DNA of 13,815 nt from Halieaceae bacterium (lineage in GTDB: Bacteria; Pseudomonadota; Gammaproteobacteria; Pseudomonadales; Halieaceae): positions 1 to 13,815 of the forward strand of contig QOPK01000043.1 of NCBI GenBank assembly GCA_003331685.1, read 5' to 3'. Both the position numbers and the translations under genes were made by a program. Positions 1-6,527 of the stretch are shown piece after piece. The notes below the pieces were generated by a model. The model was given only the letters and a program-made list of their open reading frames with translations, was not told the DNA's origin and did not search any database. How positions within the stretch are numbered: the first letter of the stretch is position 1; each line of letters begins with the position of its first letter.

Positions 1-1460
1 TAGGACCAGCCGCGACACTCCATACTGGAGCTGCCAACATCGATGGACTCCGCCGGTACCGTGGTGTCACAGCCGTGCGACTCCGCCCAGACTCTAGTGA
101 TCGCCGAGGCGCTGGAATAATAATAAACGTCGCCATCTGAGGTGGTGGTGAAACTTTCTTGCTCCCAGTCACCCGGGGGAACTGTCCTGTCCCGCGAGCC
201 CGTAATTGAAATGACGGGCATACCGCCCTCGGAGATCGGTGGATCCAGATAGCCCCGATGGGGCAACCCCAAAATGGGAGCTACCGCCGTGAAGACTTCT
301 GCGCTCTGCGCATCCCGGCCCAGATCCCAGACAAACATACCGCCGTTCGAGCCGCCCACGGCGTAAACGCGTTCAGAGTCAATGCAGACATTGGCGGACA
401 CCTCTTGAACCAGCGCCGCTGAAAATGCCACATCATCGACAGAGCATTGCGTCCAGGAACAACCGTTCTCAGCGATTCCTTCGCAGGACGGATAAGTGTA
501 GTTCGCGGTCATGTCGTCATCACAAATCGCGTCAGTGTCATTACTGACTGCTGCATTGAGGCCATCCCCGTCGAGACCCGTTGTTGACCCCTGAAAAGAC
601 CAGGACGAAAACCGATTGCCCGGTTCTTCTCGACCCAGTCCCAGCGGCGCCACTAACACATAGCCTCGTTGGTCCGACTCTGATTGCACTGTTGCATTGT
701 CCAGAAACTCACTTTCATCACCGCCCCAACCGTGGAACAACGCGATGAGCGGATAAGCCTGATCGGTGCTGTAGCCGGCCGGTAGTCGAACCCGGAATTG
801 GCGCGCGATGCCCTCCTGCTCGAGGGTGTAATCTCCCGAGCTCCAGCTGGTAGACGGGCAAACTGCTCCCGTATCGGATCCGCCCACCTCAGCAATGTCA
901 GTGATTTCGAAGCCTTGGGTTGCGGTATCAAAATCCATCACCACATCCCACTGCCGACCCTCAACGGTGAGGCCTTTCAGCGTGAAAGAGGCGTGATCAA
1001 ATGACACCTCTGATACCGTCGATGTATCGACTTCCGAGCCGTCTCGGATGTAAGAGGACAGGAACCGGTCGACCTTCACGGTCGCGTTTTGTGTCGCAAC
1101 GCCGCCATCGTTAGAGATTGCCCGAGCTGTAAAGACATACTCCCCTGGAGCAAGCCCCTTATAGTTGTATGCCATGGAAAAACCTGAGGTATCCGCATCA
1201 GGAAAATCGGGGTAGACCTTCGCCACATCACCTCGAGCGCCGCCCATGGGCACGCCAAACGCATAGTTACCATCGACATCGATCTCTATGGCAGCAATAC
1301 CTGACTCTGCGACGGCCCAGCCGCGCAAATTGGTAATGCCCGTGTAGACGCCTTCAGCATTCGGCTCTTCTAAATTAACGATCACCGTCTCTGAGAAGAC
1401 GACGGTGGAAAAGAGCGTGAGCAACCCTGCACATGCGCTTGTGTGGATGAATTTTGGCAT
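1..1460 (-). CDS. Secreted PHB-depolymerase/feruloyl-esterase-like alpha/beta hydrolase with N-terminal Ig-like domain (3' end cut by window)
   Basis: An open frame of 486 codons runs from ATG at 1460 to the left edge without a stop, so the C-terminus is missing. Residues 1-23 form a Sec signal peptide (hydrophobic LLTLFSTVVFS, then acidic residues), so the protein is exported. Residues about 30-131 look like the Ig-like/beta-sandwich module often placed before marine exoenzymes (RGWAVAESGI, GFSMAYNY, GEYVFTARA). The hydrolase domain starts near 210: HGWGG at 243-247 is the oxyanion-hole loop, GGSNGG at 369-374 places the nucleophile at Ser371, and GSRDRTVPP suggests Asp424 as the acid. The catalytic His should lie beyond the edge. 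An insert at about 300-345 carries Cys313, 326, 334 and 339, likely disulfide-bonded. The likely role is extracellular ester or polyester hydrolysis (LpqC/COG3509-like); the substrate is not determined. No strong ribosome binding site precedes the ATG. Confidence 0.85.
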   Translation of the reverse strand, partial: MPKFIHTSACAGLLTLFSTVVFSETVIVNLEEPNAEGVYTGITNLRGWAVAESGIAAIEIDVDGNYAFGVPMGGARGDVAKVYPDFPDADTSGFSMAYNYKGLAPGEYVFTARAISNDGGVATQNATVKVDRFLSSYIRDGSEVDTSTVSEVSFDHASFTLKGLTVEGRQWDVVMDFDTATQGFEITDIAEVGGSDTGAVCPSTSWSSGDYTLEQEGIARQFRVRLPAGYSTDQAYPLIALFHGWGGDESEFLDNATVQSESDQRGYVLVAPLGLGREEPGNRFSSWSFQGSTTGLDGDGLNAAVSNDTDAICDDDMTANYTYPSCEGIAENGCSWTQCSVDDVAFSAALVQEVSANVCIDSERVYAVGGSNGGMFVWDLGRDAQSAEVFTAVAPILGLPHRGYLDPPISEGGMPVISITGSRDRTVPPGDWEQESFTTTSDGDVYYYSSASAITRVWAESHGCDTTVPAESIDVGSSSMECRGWS

Positions 1461-1618
1461 CTGGAACCCGTAAACGTAGATAGTCAGCAGAGTACTGGCG
1501 GCGAATCACATCGTAAAGCGACCTGTCAGCATCGTAAGACAATGCAACATGGTGCAAACTGATGTGGGGTGGCTCTCCCATGACGCGCCCTAGCAAGGCA
1601 TTTGTAAGAGGACCGACA
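1461..1618. other. Divergent intergenic region between the esterase gene and the amidohydrolase operon
   Basis: This stretch separates two divergently transcribed genes and should hold both promoters, but I could not pick a convincing -35/-10 pair on either strand. It contains in-frame upstream ATGs at 1562 and 1580 for the plus-strand gene. These would add 19 or 13 residues that do not look like part of the amidohydrolase fold. Confidence 0.4.
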
Positions 1619-2596
1619 GTGGCAGCGGAAGTCATCGATGTTCACGCCCACGTGGTGTTCGAGGCGTTAAACAACACCGCGGGTAACTATGGGCCTGAAG
1701 CCGGTGTTGACCAGACGGGCGCACCGTTTTTCCGCATCGGTAGCTACACGATGAAACCGATTTCCTATCAGGGCACAGTCTTTACAGATCTGGATCTGCG
1801 GATTGCGCATCTCGATCGACTCGGCATCAATATTCAGGTGCTCTCCCCCAATCCCCTCACTTTCTTTCATGGCATTGAGACCGACATCGCCACTGACTTT
1901 TGCCTCCGACACAACCAACTGATGGCGGACACCGTCGCTGTAGCCCCCGATAGACTGGTCGGTCTGGCCGCTCTGCCCATGCAAGAACTCTCTGCTGCGT
2001 GCGAGGAACTGGAGCGCGCGGTCGGCACATTAGGGCTCAGGGGCGCCATGATCGGGACGGACATCCCACAAGGATTTGCCTGCCGGTCGTTAGACCCGTT
2101 CTATCAAAAACTCACTGACCTTGATGTCCCACTGTTTATTCATGCGAGCTCCACCGACGGCGCAGGCGGATTGAAAGATGACCGGCTCAACCTGCACAAC
2201 TTCTCGCTCAGTCTGGGTTACGCGCAGGAAGAAACGCTGGCGGTCGCGCAGCTACTCCTGGGTGGCGTGCTTGACCGACACCCGGCACTCGACATCTGCA
2301 TCTCGCATGGTGGCGGCACAGCAGCATTCCTTGCGGAAAAAATTGATCAACTTGCCCAGGTAGATCCCACGGCTTCAGAAGGCGTTAAACAAAATGGATT
2401 TGGACATGAACTGCAAAAGTTGTGGTTTGATACACATGTGAAAGGCGAGGTGGCGGCAAAGGCACTTCGGCACTACGCCCACGCTGATAAGTTGGTGTTG
2501 GGTACCAACTTGGGAGGGTTCGACACACCCGAGGCACTGAGCGCAGACGCCGAGCGCCTCTCCCAGAACGCTAAACGCTTACTGAGGTTGCCGTGA
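1619..2596 (+). CDS. ACMSD-type amidohydrolase (amidohydrolase-2 family)
   Basis: A 325-residue TIM-barrel metal-dependent hydrolase or decarboxylase. Family signatures are the HxH metal site just after the first strand (IDVHAHV, His9 and His11), a barrel histidine (LFIHASS, His175), ISHGGGT (His230) and a C-terminal GTNLGGFD (295-302). Most relatives have Asp in the position of Asn297 (GSD or GTD), so the last metal or acid ligand may differ. GTG at 1619 is preferred because AAGAGG (1606-1611) sits 7 bases upstream and family members start close to the HxH strand; in-frame ATGs at 1580 and 1562 lack as good a site. Relatives decarboxylate or hydrolyse carboxylated intermediates of tryptophan or aromatic breakdown; the substrate here is unknown. 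The last bases overlap the next start (GTGA), so translation is probably coupled. Confidence 0.88.
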   Translation: MAAEVIDVHAHVVFEALNNTAGNYGPEAGVDQTGAPFFRIGSYTMKPISYQGTVFTDLDLRIAHLDRLGINIQVLSPNPLTFFHGIETDIATDFCLRHNQLMADTVAVAPDRLVGLAALPMQELSAACEELERAVGTLGLRGAMIGTDIPQGFACRSLDPFYQKLTDLDVPLFIHASSTDGAGGLKDDRLNLHNFSLSLGYAQEETLAVAQLLLGGVLDRHPALDICISHGGGTAAFLAEKIDQLAQVDPTASEGVKQNGFGHELQKLWFDTHVKGEVAAKALRHYAHADKLVLGTNLGGFDTPEALSADAERLSQNAKRLLRLP

Positions 2597-3912
2597 TAGT
2601 ACTTAATAATATTGCTCTGTTTAACGGCCACGCTGATCACTTCTGTGGCGATGCCTGCGTGGTGTTTGCCGACGGTCACATCGTGTACGCGGGCCCCCGG
2701 GACGGCAGCCCAACGCTCGACGGTGACGCACAAGTCATCGATGGCCGCGGTCACTTCGTCATGCCCGGCATGGTGGAGTCCCACGCCCACCTCTCCTACA
2801 CCGACAATGGTCCGCTGGAGCTCGACAAATCTCCTGTTGAGGAGGTCATGATTAAAACGATCCGCAATGCGAGGGTTATGTTGGGCTCCGGGTTTACCTC
2901 GGCGATCAGCTTTGGCTCGGTCCACAGAGTCGACGCATTCCTCAAGCGCGGTATCGAGTGTGGTGACGTCTTGGGGCCACGACTATTGGCCGGCGGGCGC
3001 GACATTGGCTCAACAGGCAGTAATGCAGACCTGCATCCCGACTACGCGCAATTGAAAATCGACGGGCTGGGCATGATTACCGACGGCCCGTGGGAAGTCC
3101 GTAAAGCCGTCCGCACACTGTCAAAAAACGGTGTCGATGTGGTCAAAGTGATGATCGACGGAGAATTAATCTCCTCGGGCGGAGGGATCAAACCCGGTGT
3201 GCTGGGCTTCACGGATGAGGAGCTGGAGGTGCTCGTTGCCGAGGCGCATCACCGGGGCATGCGGGTCGCCTGCCACGCGCGATCTGCGGCGGCGGTAAAG
3301 CAAGCGGTAAAAGCTGGCGTCAACTTCATTGGCCATGCGAACTATCTGGATGACGAGGCCTTGGCACTACTCGAGGCGAATCGAGATCGCGTATTCGTCG
3401 GTCCCGCGGTCGCCTGGGAGATTACTTTTCTTGAGCATTATCAGAGCTTTGGGTTTGAGACGGGCAGCCCAGAGCACGAGGGCTACGCCGCTGAGCTAGA
3501 AGCCACACAGACCTCAGTTAAGCGTATGCGAGAAGCGGGTATCAGAGTGCTGGTGGGCGGAGACTACGGGCTGAACATCACGCCACATGGCACCTATGCC
3601 AAAGAACTCCAGTACTTCACTGACTACTTCGGTTTTTCTCCCGGAGAGGCGCTACAAGCCGCCACCAAACACGGCGGCGAGGCCTTCATGCCTGACAGCA
3701 GTCTCGGCACGCTGGAGGCAGGAAAAATCGCAGACATGGTGATCGTTAAAGGGAATCCCCTTGAGCAGATCAGTGTGCTGCAAGATGCCGATAACATCAC
3801 AGCGGTGATCAAAGACGGCAAGATCTACGCGGGTTTACTCGACAGCCGGTCACCTCACCACAAGCGTCCTGAAGAATTGAACCACGTCTTGGGAGCATCA
3901 CCATGCAACTAG
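2593..3912 (+). CDS. Imidazolonepropionase-like amidohydrolase (amidohydrolase-1 family)
   Basis: A 439-residue binuclear-type amidohydrolase. After an N-terminal composite beta-sandwich (1-55) comes VMPGMVESHAHLS with the HxH metal pair His64/His66, then VVKVMIDG with the probable carboxylated Lys185. VACHARS (His228) and FIGHANYL (His248) supply two more ligands, and VGGDYG (Asp324) is the catalytic aspartate. The C-terminus closes with the sandwich signature GTLEAGKIADMVIVKGNPL. All expected metal ligands are present, so it should be active. Family members hydrolyse cyclic amides, dipeptide-like or lactone substrates; no substrate can be named from the motifs. The GTG start has GAGG at 2584-2587 with 5-base spacing and overlaps the previous stop by 4 bases. 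It also overlaps the next gene by 10 bases, giving a compact operon. It is a different amidohydrolase class from its neighbour, suggesting sequential steps rather than duplication. Confidence 0.9.
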   Translation: MIVLNNIALFNGHADHFCGDACVVFADGHIVYAGPRDGSPTLDGDAQVIDGRGHFVMPGMVESHAHLSYTDNGPLELDKSPVEEVMIKTIRNARVMLGSGFTSAISFGSVHRVDAFLKRGIECGDVLGPRLLAGGRDIGSTGSNADLHPDYAQLKIDGLGMITDGPWEVRKAVRTLSKNGVDVVKVMIDGELISSGGGIKPGVLGFTDEELEVLVAEAHHRGMRVACHARSAAAVKQAVKAGVNFIGHANYLDDEALALLEANRDRVFVGPAVAWEITFLEHYQSFGFETGSPEHEGYAAELEATQTSVKRMREAGIRVLVGGDYGLNITPHGTYAKELQYFTDYFGFSPGEALQAATKHGGEAFMPDSSLGTLEAGKIADMVIVKGNPLEQISVLQDADNITAVIKDGKIYAGLLDSRSPHHKRPEELNHVLGASPCN

Positions 3913-4661
3913 CTGACAAAGTGGCAGTGATCACGGGCGCTGCGCGTGGCTTGGGCAGAGCTTACGCAGAGGCACTGGCCGCAGAAGGTGCGGCCATCGT
4001 GGCCGCCGACCTCAACGATTGCGGTGAGACGGTCGCAGCTGTGGAATCAGCGGGCGGACGAGCACTCTCCACCATCGTCGACGTATCGGACGCTGCTAGT
4101 TGCAAAGCCATGACGTCACTCGCCATGGACGCCTTTGGCCGGGTCGATGTGCTGATCAATAACGCCGCGCTCTATGCAGGGCTCAAAGGCGCGCGCTTCG
4201 AGCATCTTGATGAAGCACAATGGGATCGGGTGATGCAGGTCAATATCAAAGGCACCTGGCTTACCAGCCGTGCCGTCGTTGATCATATGCGCGCCAGCGG
4301 CGGCGGCTCGATCATTAATATCGCATCGCTTGCTGCAGTATTCGGCCTGCCCTACGGCTTAGATTATGTCGCTTCCAAAGCAGCCGTCATTGGTATGACC
4401 CGCGGCATGGCGCGCGAACTGGGGCGAGACCACATCCGCGTAAACGCTGTGGCCCCCTCTGCGGTCATGACCGAGGGCACCGAAGAGTTCTTTGGCGAAA
4501 AGTTCGAGAAAGCGAAGGCCGTAATTGCCTCTAACCAACTGATTCCGCGTAATCTCGAAACCGAGGACCTCAGTGGCACCATTGTGTATCTGGCGTCAGA
4601 TGCGAGTCGCTTTGTCACAGGGCAGACCCACATGGTTGATGGCGGGTCCTGGTTCCTCTAG
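3903..4661 (+). CDS. Short-chain dehydrogenase/reductase (classical SDR)
   Basis: A 252-residue Rossmann-fold oxidoreductase, normal length for a classical SDR. Visible motifs are the nucleotide-binding TGAARGLG (11-18), Asp36 at the end of beta-2 (AADLND), which favours NAD(H) over NADP(H), NNAA (86-89), Asn114, and the catalytic Ser142, Tyr155 and Lys159 (YVASK) with the usual 13-residue Ser-Tyr spacing. The C-terminal FVTGQTHMVDGGSW is the standard subunit-contact end. GGGAG at 3891-3895 lies 7 bases before the ATG. It is the third gene of the overlapping operon with the two amidohydrolases and probably oxidises a hydroxyl or reduces a keto group in the same pathway. The specific alcohol or ketone cannot be deduced. 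Confidence 0.93.
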   Translation: MQLADKVAVITGAARGLGRAYAEALAAEGAAIVAADLNDCGETVAAVESAGGRALSTIVDVSDAASCKAMTSLAMDAFGRVDVLINNAALYAGLKGARFEHLDEAQWDRVMQVNIKGTWLTSRAVVDHMRASGGGSIINIASLAAVFGLPYGLDYVASKAAVIGMTRGMARELGRDHIRVNAVAPSAVMTEGTEEFFGEKFEKAKAVIASNQLIPRNLETEDLSGTIVYLASDASRFVTGQTHMVDGGSWFL

Positions 4662-4755
4662 ACCACCTCGATCAGCACAAATTGTGACTGCCACGCTAGC
4701 TGACCTATCAGCAAGGCTGCTGCCATGCGGCCGCCGCGCTCACGGGCAGAGTCAA

Positions 4756-5211
4756 TCAGCTCTGATCCTCTGAATCTGGCTCACTGAGCCCAAAATCCAG
4801 ACGCATTTGATCGGTGTGGGGTTTGGGTCGCCTCACCCGCACCTTTTTGGGGCTTGCCGGCAACCACGAATACTCGACTCCCGGCTTCAGCTGCTGTTTT
4901 TGCATTTTCTGCCGCAGCTCCGATGGTGAAAACGGCGTCAATGCGCCCCACTCCACTGAACGCGTGCCAACGGCGGCTTGGGCAGCGCTCCCCTGCTGTT
5001 TTTGCGCGCGAAACAGCCTTGAACGGCAGGTCGCCCCGCAGGTTTTTTGGTCGGGGCGCCCCTGAAATACCTTCCCACAACCCTGGCAGGTGATTTTCAC
5101 CTTACTGGCAGGCGTCCGACGGTTATTGTGATGCGCCACTCGGCAAGCGACGCTGCAGAACTTGCGGAGCGCCTGTTTGCGGCAACCATGGCGCTGACAG
5201 ATCTGAGACAT
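4756..5211 (-). CDS. Small protein with two predicted zinc knuckles, function unknown
   Basis: A 151-residue protein. Its N-terminal half has two cysteine clusters: C5-x4-C10-x8-C19-x3-C23 and C42-x2-C45-x12-C58-x3-C62. The second is followed by a basic RSRLFRAQKQQ stretch and matches the general CxxCGKxF...CxxxCR pattern of small zinc-binding proteins. Residues 75-151 are rich in K, R, Q and P, end in an acidic tail (EPDSEDQS) and are probably partly disordered. Nucleic-acid binding is plausible from the zinc knuckles and basic residues, but this is inference. The ATG at 5211 has no strong ribosome binding site. The gene is monocistronic, convergent with the SDR gene, and sits behind an unusually AT-rich control region with two inverted repeats, which hints at autoregulation. 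I do not recognise a named family. Confidence 0.7.
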   Translation of the reverse strand: MSQICQRHGCRKQALRKFCSVACRVAHHNNRRTPASKVKITCQGCGKVFQGRPDQKTCGATCRSRLFRAQKQQGSAAQAAVGTRSVEWGALTPFSPSELRQKMQKQQLKPGVEYSWLPASPKKVRVRRPKPHTDQMRLDFGLSEPDSEDQS

Positions 5212-5242
5212 ATTCTATGACATTCCGCACAAACAAAACTCA

Positions 5243-5260
5243 ATAAAACGTTTGTTTTAT
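5243..5260. repeat. Inverted repeat 1, operator-like
   Basis: ATAAAAC (5243-5249), a 4-base spacer GTTT, and GTTTTAT (5254-5260) form a perfect 7-base inverted repeat. It overlaps the -10 region of the candidate minus-strand promoter. There is no T-run in an arrangement suggesting a terminator for a nearby gene, so a protein-binding operator is the simpler reading. Confidence 0.5.
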
Positions 5261-5271
5261 ATATGAATCAA
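5243..5271 (-). promoter_or_regulatory. Candidate promoter of the zinc-knuckle gene
   Basis: On the minus strand TTGATT (5271-5266) and TTTTAT (5248-5243) are separated by 17 bases, each matching four or more of the six sigma-70 consensus positions. Transcription would begin near 5236, leaving a leader of about 25 bases before the ATG at 5211. The first inverted repeat covers the -10 box and most of the spacer, as expected for a repressor operator. No experimental support is available. Confidence 0.35.
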
Positions 5272-5284
5272 TTACTTACATATT

Positions 5285-5303
5285 ATTAATACGTTTTATT
5301 AAT
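5285..5303. repeat. Inverted repeat 2, operator-like
   Basis: ATTAATA (5285-5291), a 5-base spacer CGTTT, and TATTAAT (5297-5303) form a perfect 7-base inverted repeat. It shares the ACGTTT core with repeat 1; the two cores begin 43 bases apart (5248 and 5291), close to four helical turns, so bound proteins would sit on the same DNA face. Confidence 0.5.
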
Positions 5304-5537
5304 GCTTTTAAAGTATCACAAAATACATCTCGTATGAGGTTATTACCACAGTAAGGTGCTAGTGAAACATGCAGCACAATGATGCGACGGCCACGTACAC
5401 CGATCATCCATTAGCCGTGAATCGGGACACCCGACTCCCCGCGTTGAGGATTGGTATTGTTTACGTTGAGCCGCGATACACAGAGACATAGAGTGCGCGC
5501 GTGAAAGGAAGCCATTAGCACCAGACAAGAGGTCAAG

Positions 5538-5672
5538 GTGGATCTGAAATCAAATATTTTGTGGGCTCTCGCCTCTGTCGCGTTGCTGGCCTCAGCACTC
5601 CTCGTTGATCAAGGGCCAGTGAAGCCGCTCGTAGCTGAATACGCTGAGTCAGCTGAAGAATCAGCGGGCTGA
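5538..5672 (+). CDS. Putative 44-residue single-span membrane or exported peptide
   Basis: A GTG-initiated frame of 44 codons ending in TGA. AAGAGG at 5527-5532 lies 5 bases before the GTG, a strong ribosome binding site for so short a frame. The peptide begins VDLKSN, then a hydrophobic segment of about 16 residues (ILWALASVALLASALL, residues 7-22), and ends in an acidic tail (AEYAESAEESAG). This is the architecture of a small inner-membrane protein or of a precursor with a signal sequence. The nearest downstream gene (5835) is 162 bases away on the same strand, so co-transcription is possible but not shown. I recognise no family. The case rests on the ribosome binding site plus the hydrophobic-acidic layout. 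Confidence 0.42.
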   Translation: MDLKSNILWALASVALLASALLVDQGPVKPLVAEYAESAEESAG

Positions 5673-5834
5673 TCAGCCTCGGACCCATTTCCCGGCGCTT
5701 TCTGTTGCTTCCCCCTCCAATTACCCCCGCAAATATCGGGTCGGACCGAGCGAACTAGACGGCCATTGCAAGTCGGGGGTCGACACGACAGCATCACGAG
5801 TTAATCTACTATTTGATCCACTAGGAGCCGCGCA

Positions 5835-6446
5835 GTGGCCCACGTCAAATTCTTCTACGACCTCTCGTCACCCTGGACGTATCTCGCCTTCAACAACATT
5901 CAGCCCATACTCGCTGAAACCGGCGCGGACATCACCTGGCGACCTTTTCTGGTCGGCGGTGTCTTCAACGCAGTGAACCCGAGCGTCTACCAAGCGCGGG
6001 CAGAGCCCATGGACCCCAAGATTGTTCATAATTATCGCTGGTTACACGAGTGGGCGCGGGTTGCGGGCATGCCGCTCGTGTTCCCAACAGCGCATCACCC
6101 GGTGAAGTCAGTGTTGGCGATGCGTGCATGCTGCGTGCTGGAGCAGCACCAGCCCACGCTGCAACGGTTCTCCAAAACGGCTTTCGATGCCTACTTTGCC
6201 CGGGGTGAAAACATTGACGACCCCGATGTCATCCGGGCGATCGCAGAAGAATGTGATCTCGATGGTGCGTCATTGATCAGCGGCACCACGGAGCAATCCA
6301 TAAAAGATCAGTTGCGGTCCAATACAGAGGAAGCGATCGCTCGCGGAGCTTATGGTTCTCCGACGATGTATGTGGGTGATTCGCAGTACTTTGGCAACGA
6401 TCAATTGCCGCTCGTACGGGCTGCGCTGTTGTCAGAAGGGAGCTGA
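5835..6446 (+). CDS. 2-hydroxychromene-2-carboxylate isomerase-like protein (DsbA/kappa-GST fold)
   Basis: A 203-residue thioredoxin-fold protein with an inserted helical domain, matching the usual length of this family. The N-terminal KFFYDLSSPWTYLAF places the catalytic-type serine at residue 12, immediately before Pro13, where DsbA has its CxxC; there is no CxxC, so it is not a disulfide oxidase. The C-terminal GAYGSPTMYV contains the cis-proline loop, with FGNDQLPLV near the end as in relatives. Family enzymes use glutathione to isomerise 2-hydroxychromene-2-carboxylate in naphthalene-type breakdown, but many homologues sit outside that pathway and no other naphthalene genes are visible here. 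The GTG start has AGGAG (5823-5827) with 7-base spacing. It stands alone, convergent with the DUF2891 gene. Confidence 0.88.
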   Translation: MAHVKFFYDLSSPWTYLAFNNIQPILAETGADITWRPFLVGGVFNAVNPSVYQARAEPMDPKIVHNYRWLHEWARVAGMPLVFPTAHHPVKSVLAMRACCVLEQHQPTLQRFSKTAFDAYFARGENIDDPDVIRAIAEECDLDGASLISGTTEQSIKDQLRSNTEEAIARGAYGSPTMYVGDSQYFGNDQLPLVRAALLSEGS

Positions 6447-6527
6447 CTTGCAGCGAAAGCCCTGCGTCAAGCCAGCGCATGCTCGGCGCGAAAAACCAAC
6501 CAAGTAGCGCAATTGAGACTGCGCATC

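Larger units (their letters stand above)
5212..5340. promoter_or_regulatory. AT-rich upstream control region of the zinc-knuckle gene
   Basis: Between 5231 and 5330 only 19 of 100 bases are G or C, a sharp contrast with the GC-rich genes on both sides. The stretch carries two inverted repeats (5243-5260 and 5285-5303), both holding the hexamer ACGTTT, and a minus-strand promoter candidate. An AT island of this kind usually marks a regulatory region, a protein-binding or curvature site, or transferred DNA. Here the operator-like repeats favour regulation. Confidence 0.6.

Noticed and set aside
1562..1618. Longer N-terminus for the first amidohydrolase from ATG 1562 or 1580.
   Set aside because: The GTG at 1619 has a well-placed AAGAGG, and the extra residues are unlike the family's N-terminus.
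4662..4755. Hairpin GCTGA-CCTA-TCAGC (4699-4712) as a terminator between the convergent SDR and zinc-knuckle genes.
   Set aside because: The stem is only five pairs and no T-run follows on either strand.
5231..5330. The AT island as a replication origin or CRISPR-like repeat array.
   Set aside because: Only two dissimilar dyads are present, with no iterated repeats, DnaA-box cluster or spacer pattern.
5369..5491. A 40-codon plus-strand frame (MQHNDATATYTDH...).
   Set aside because: No ribosome site at useful distance and no recognisable features; too short to support alone.
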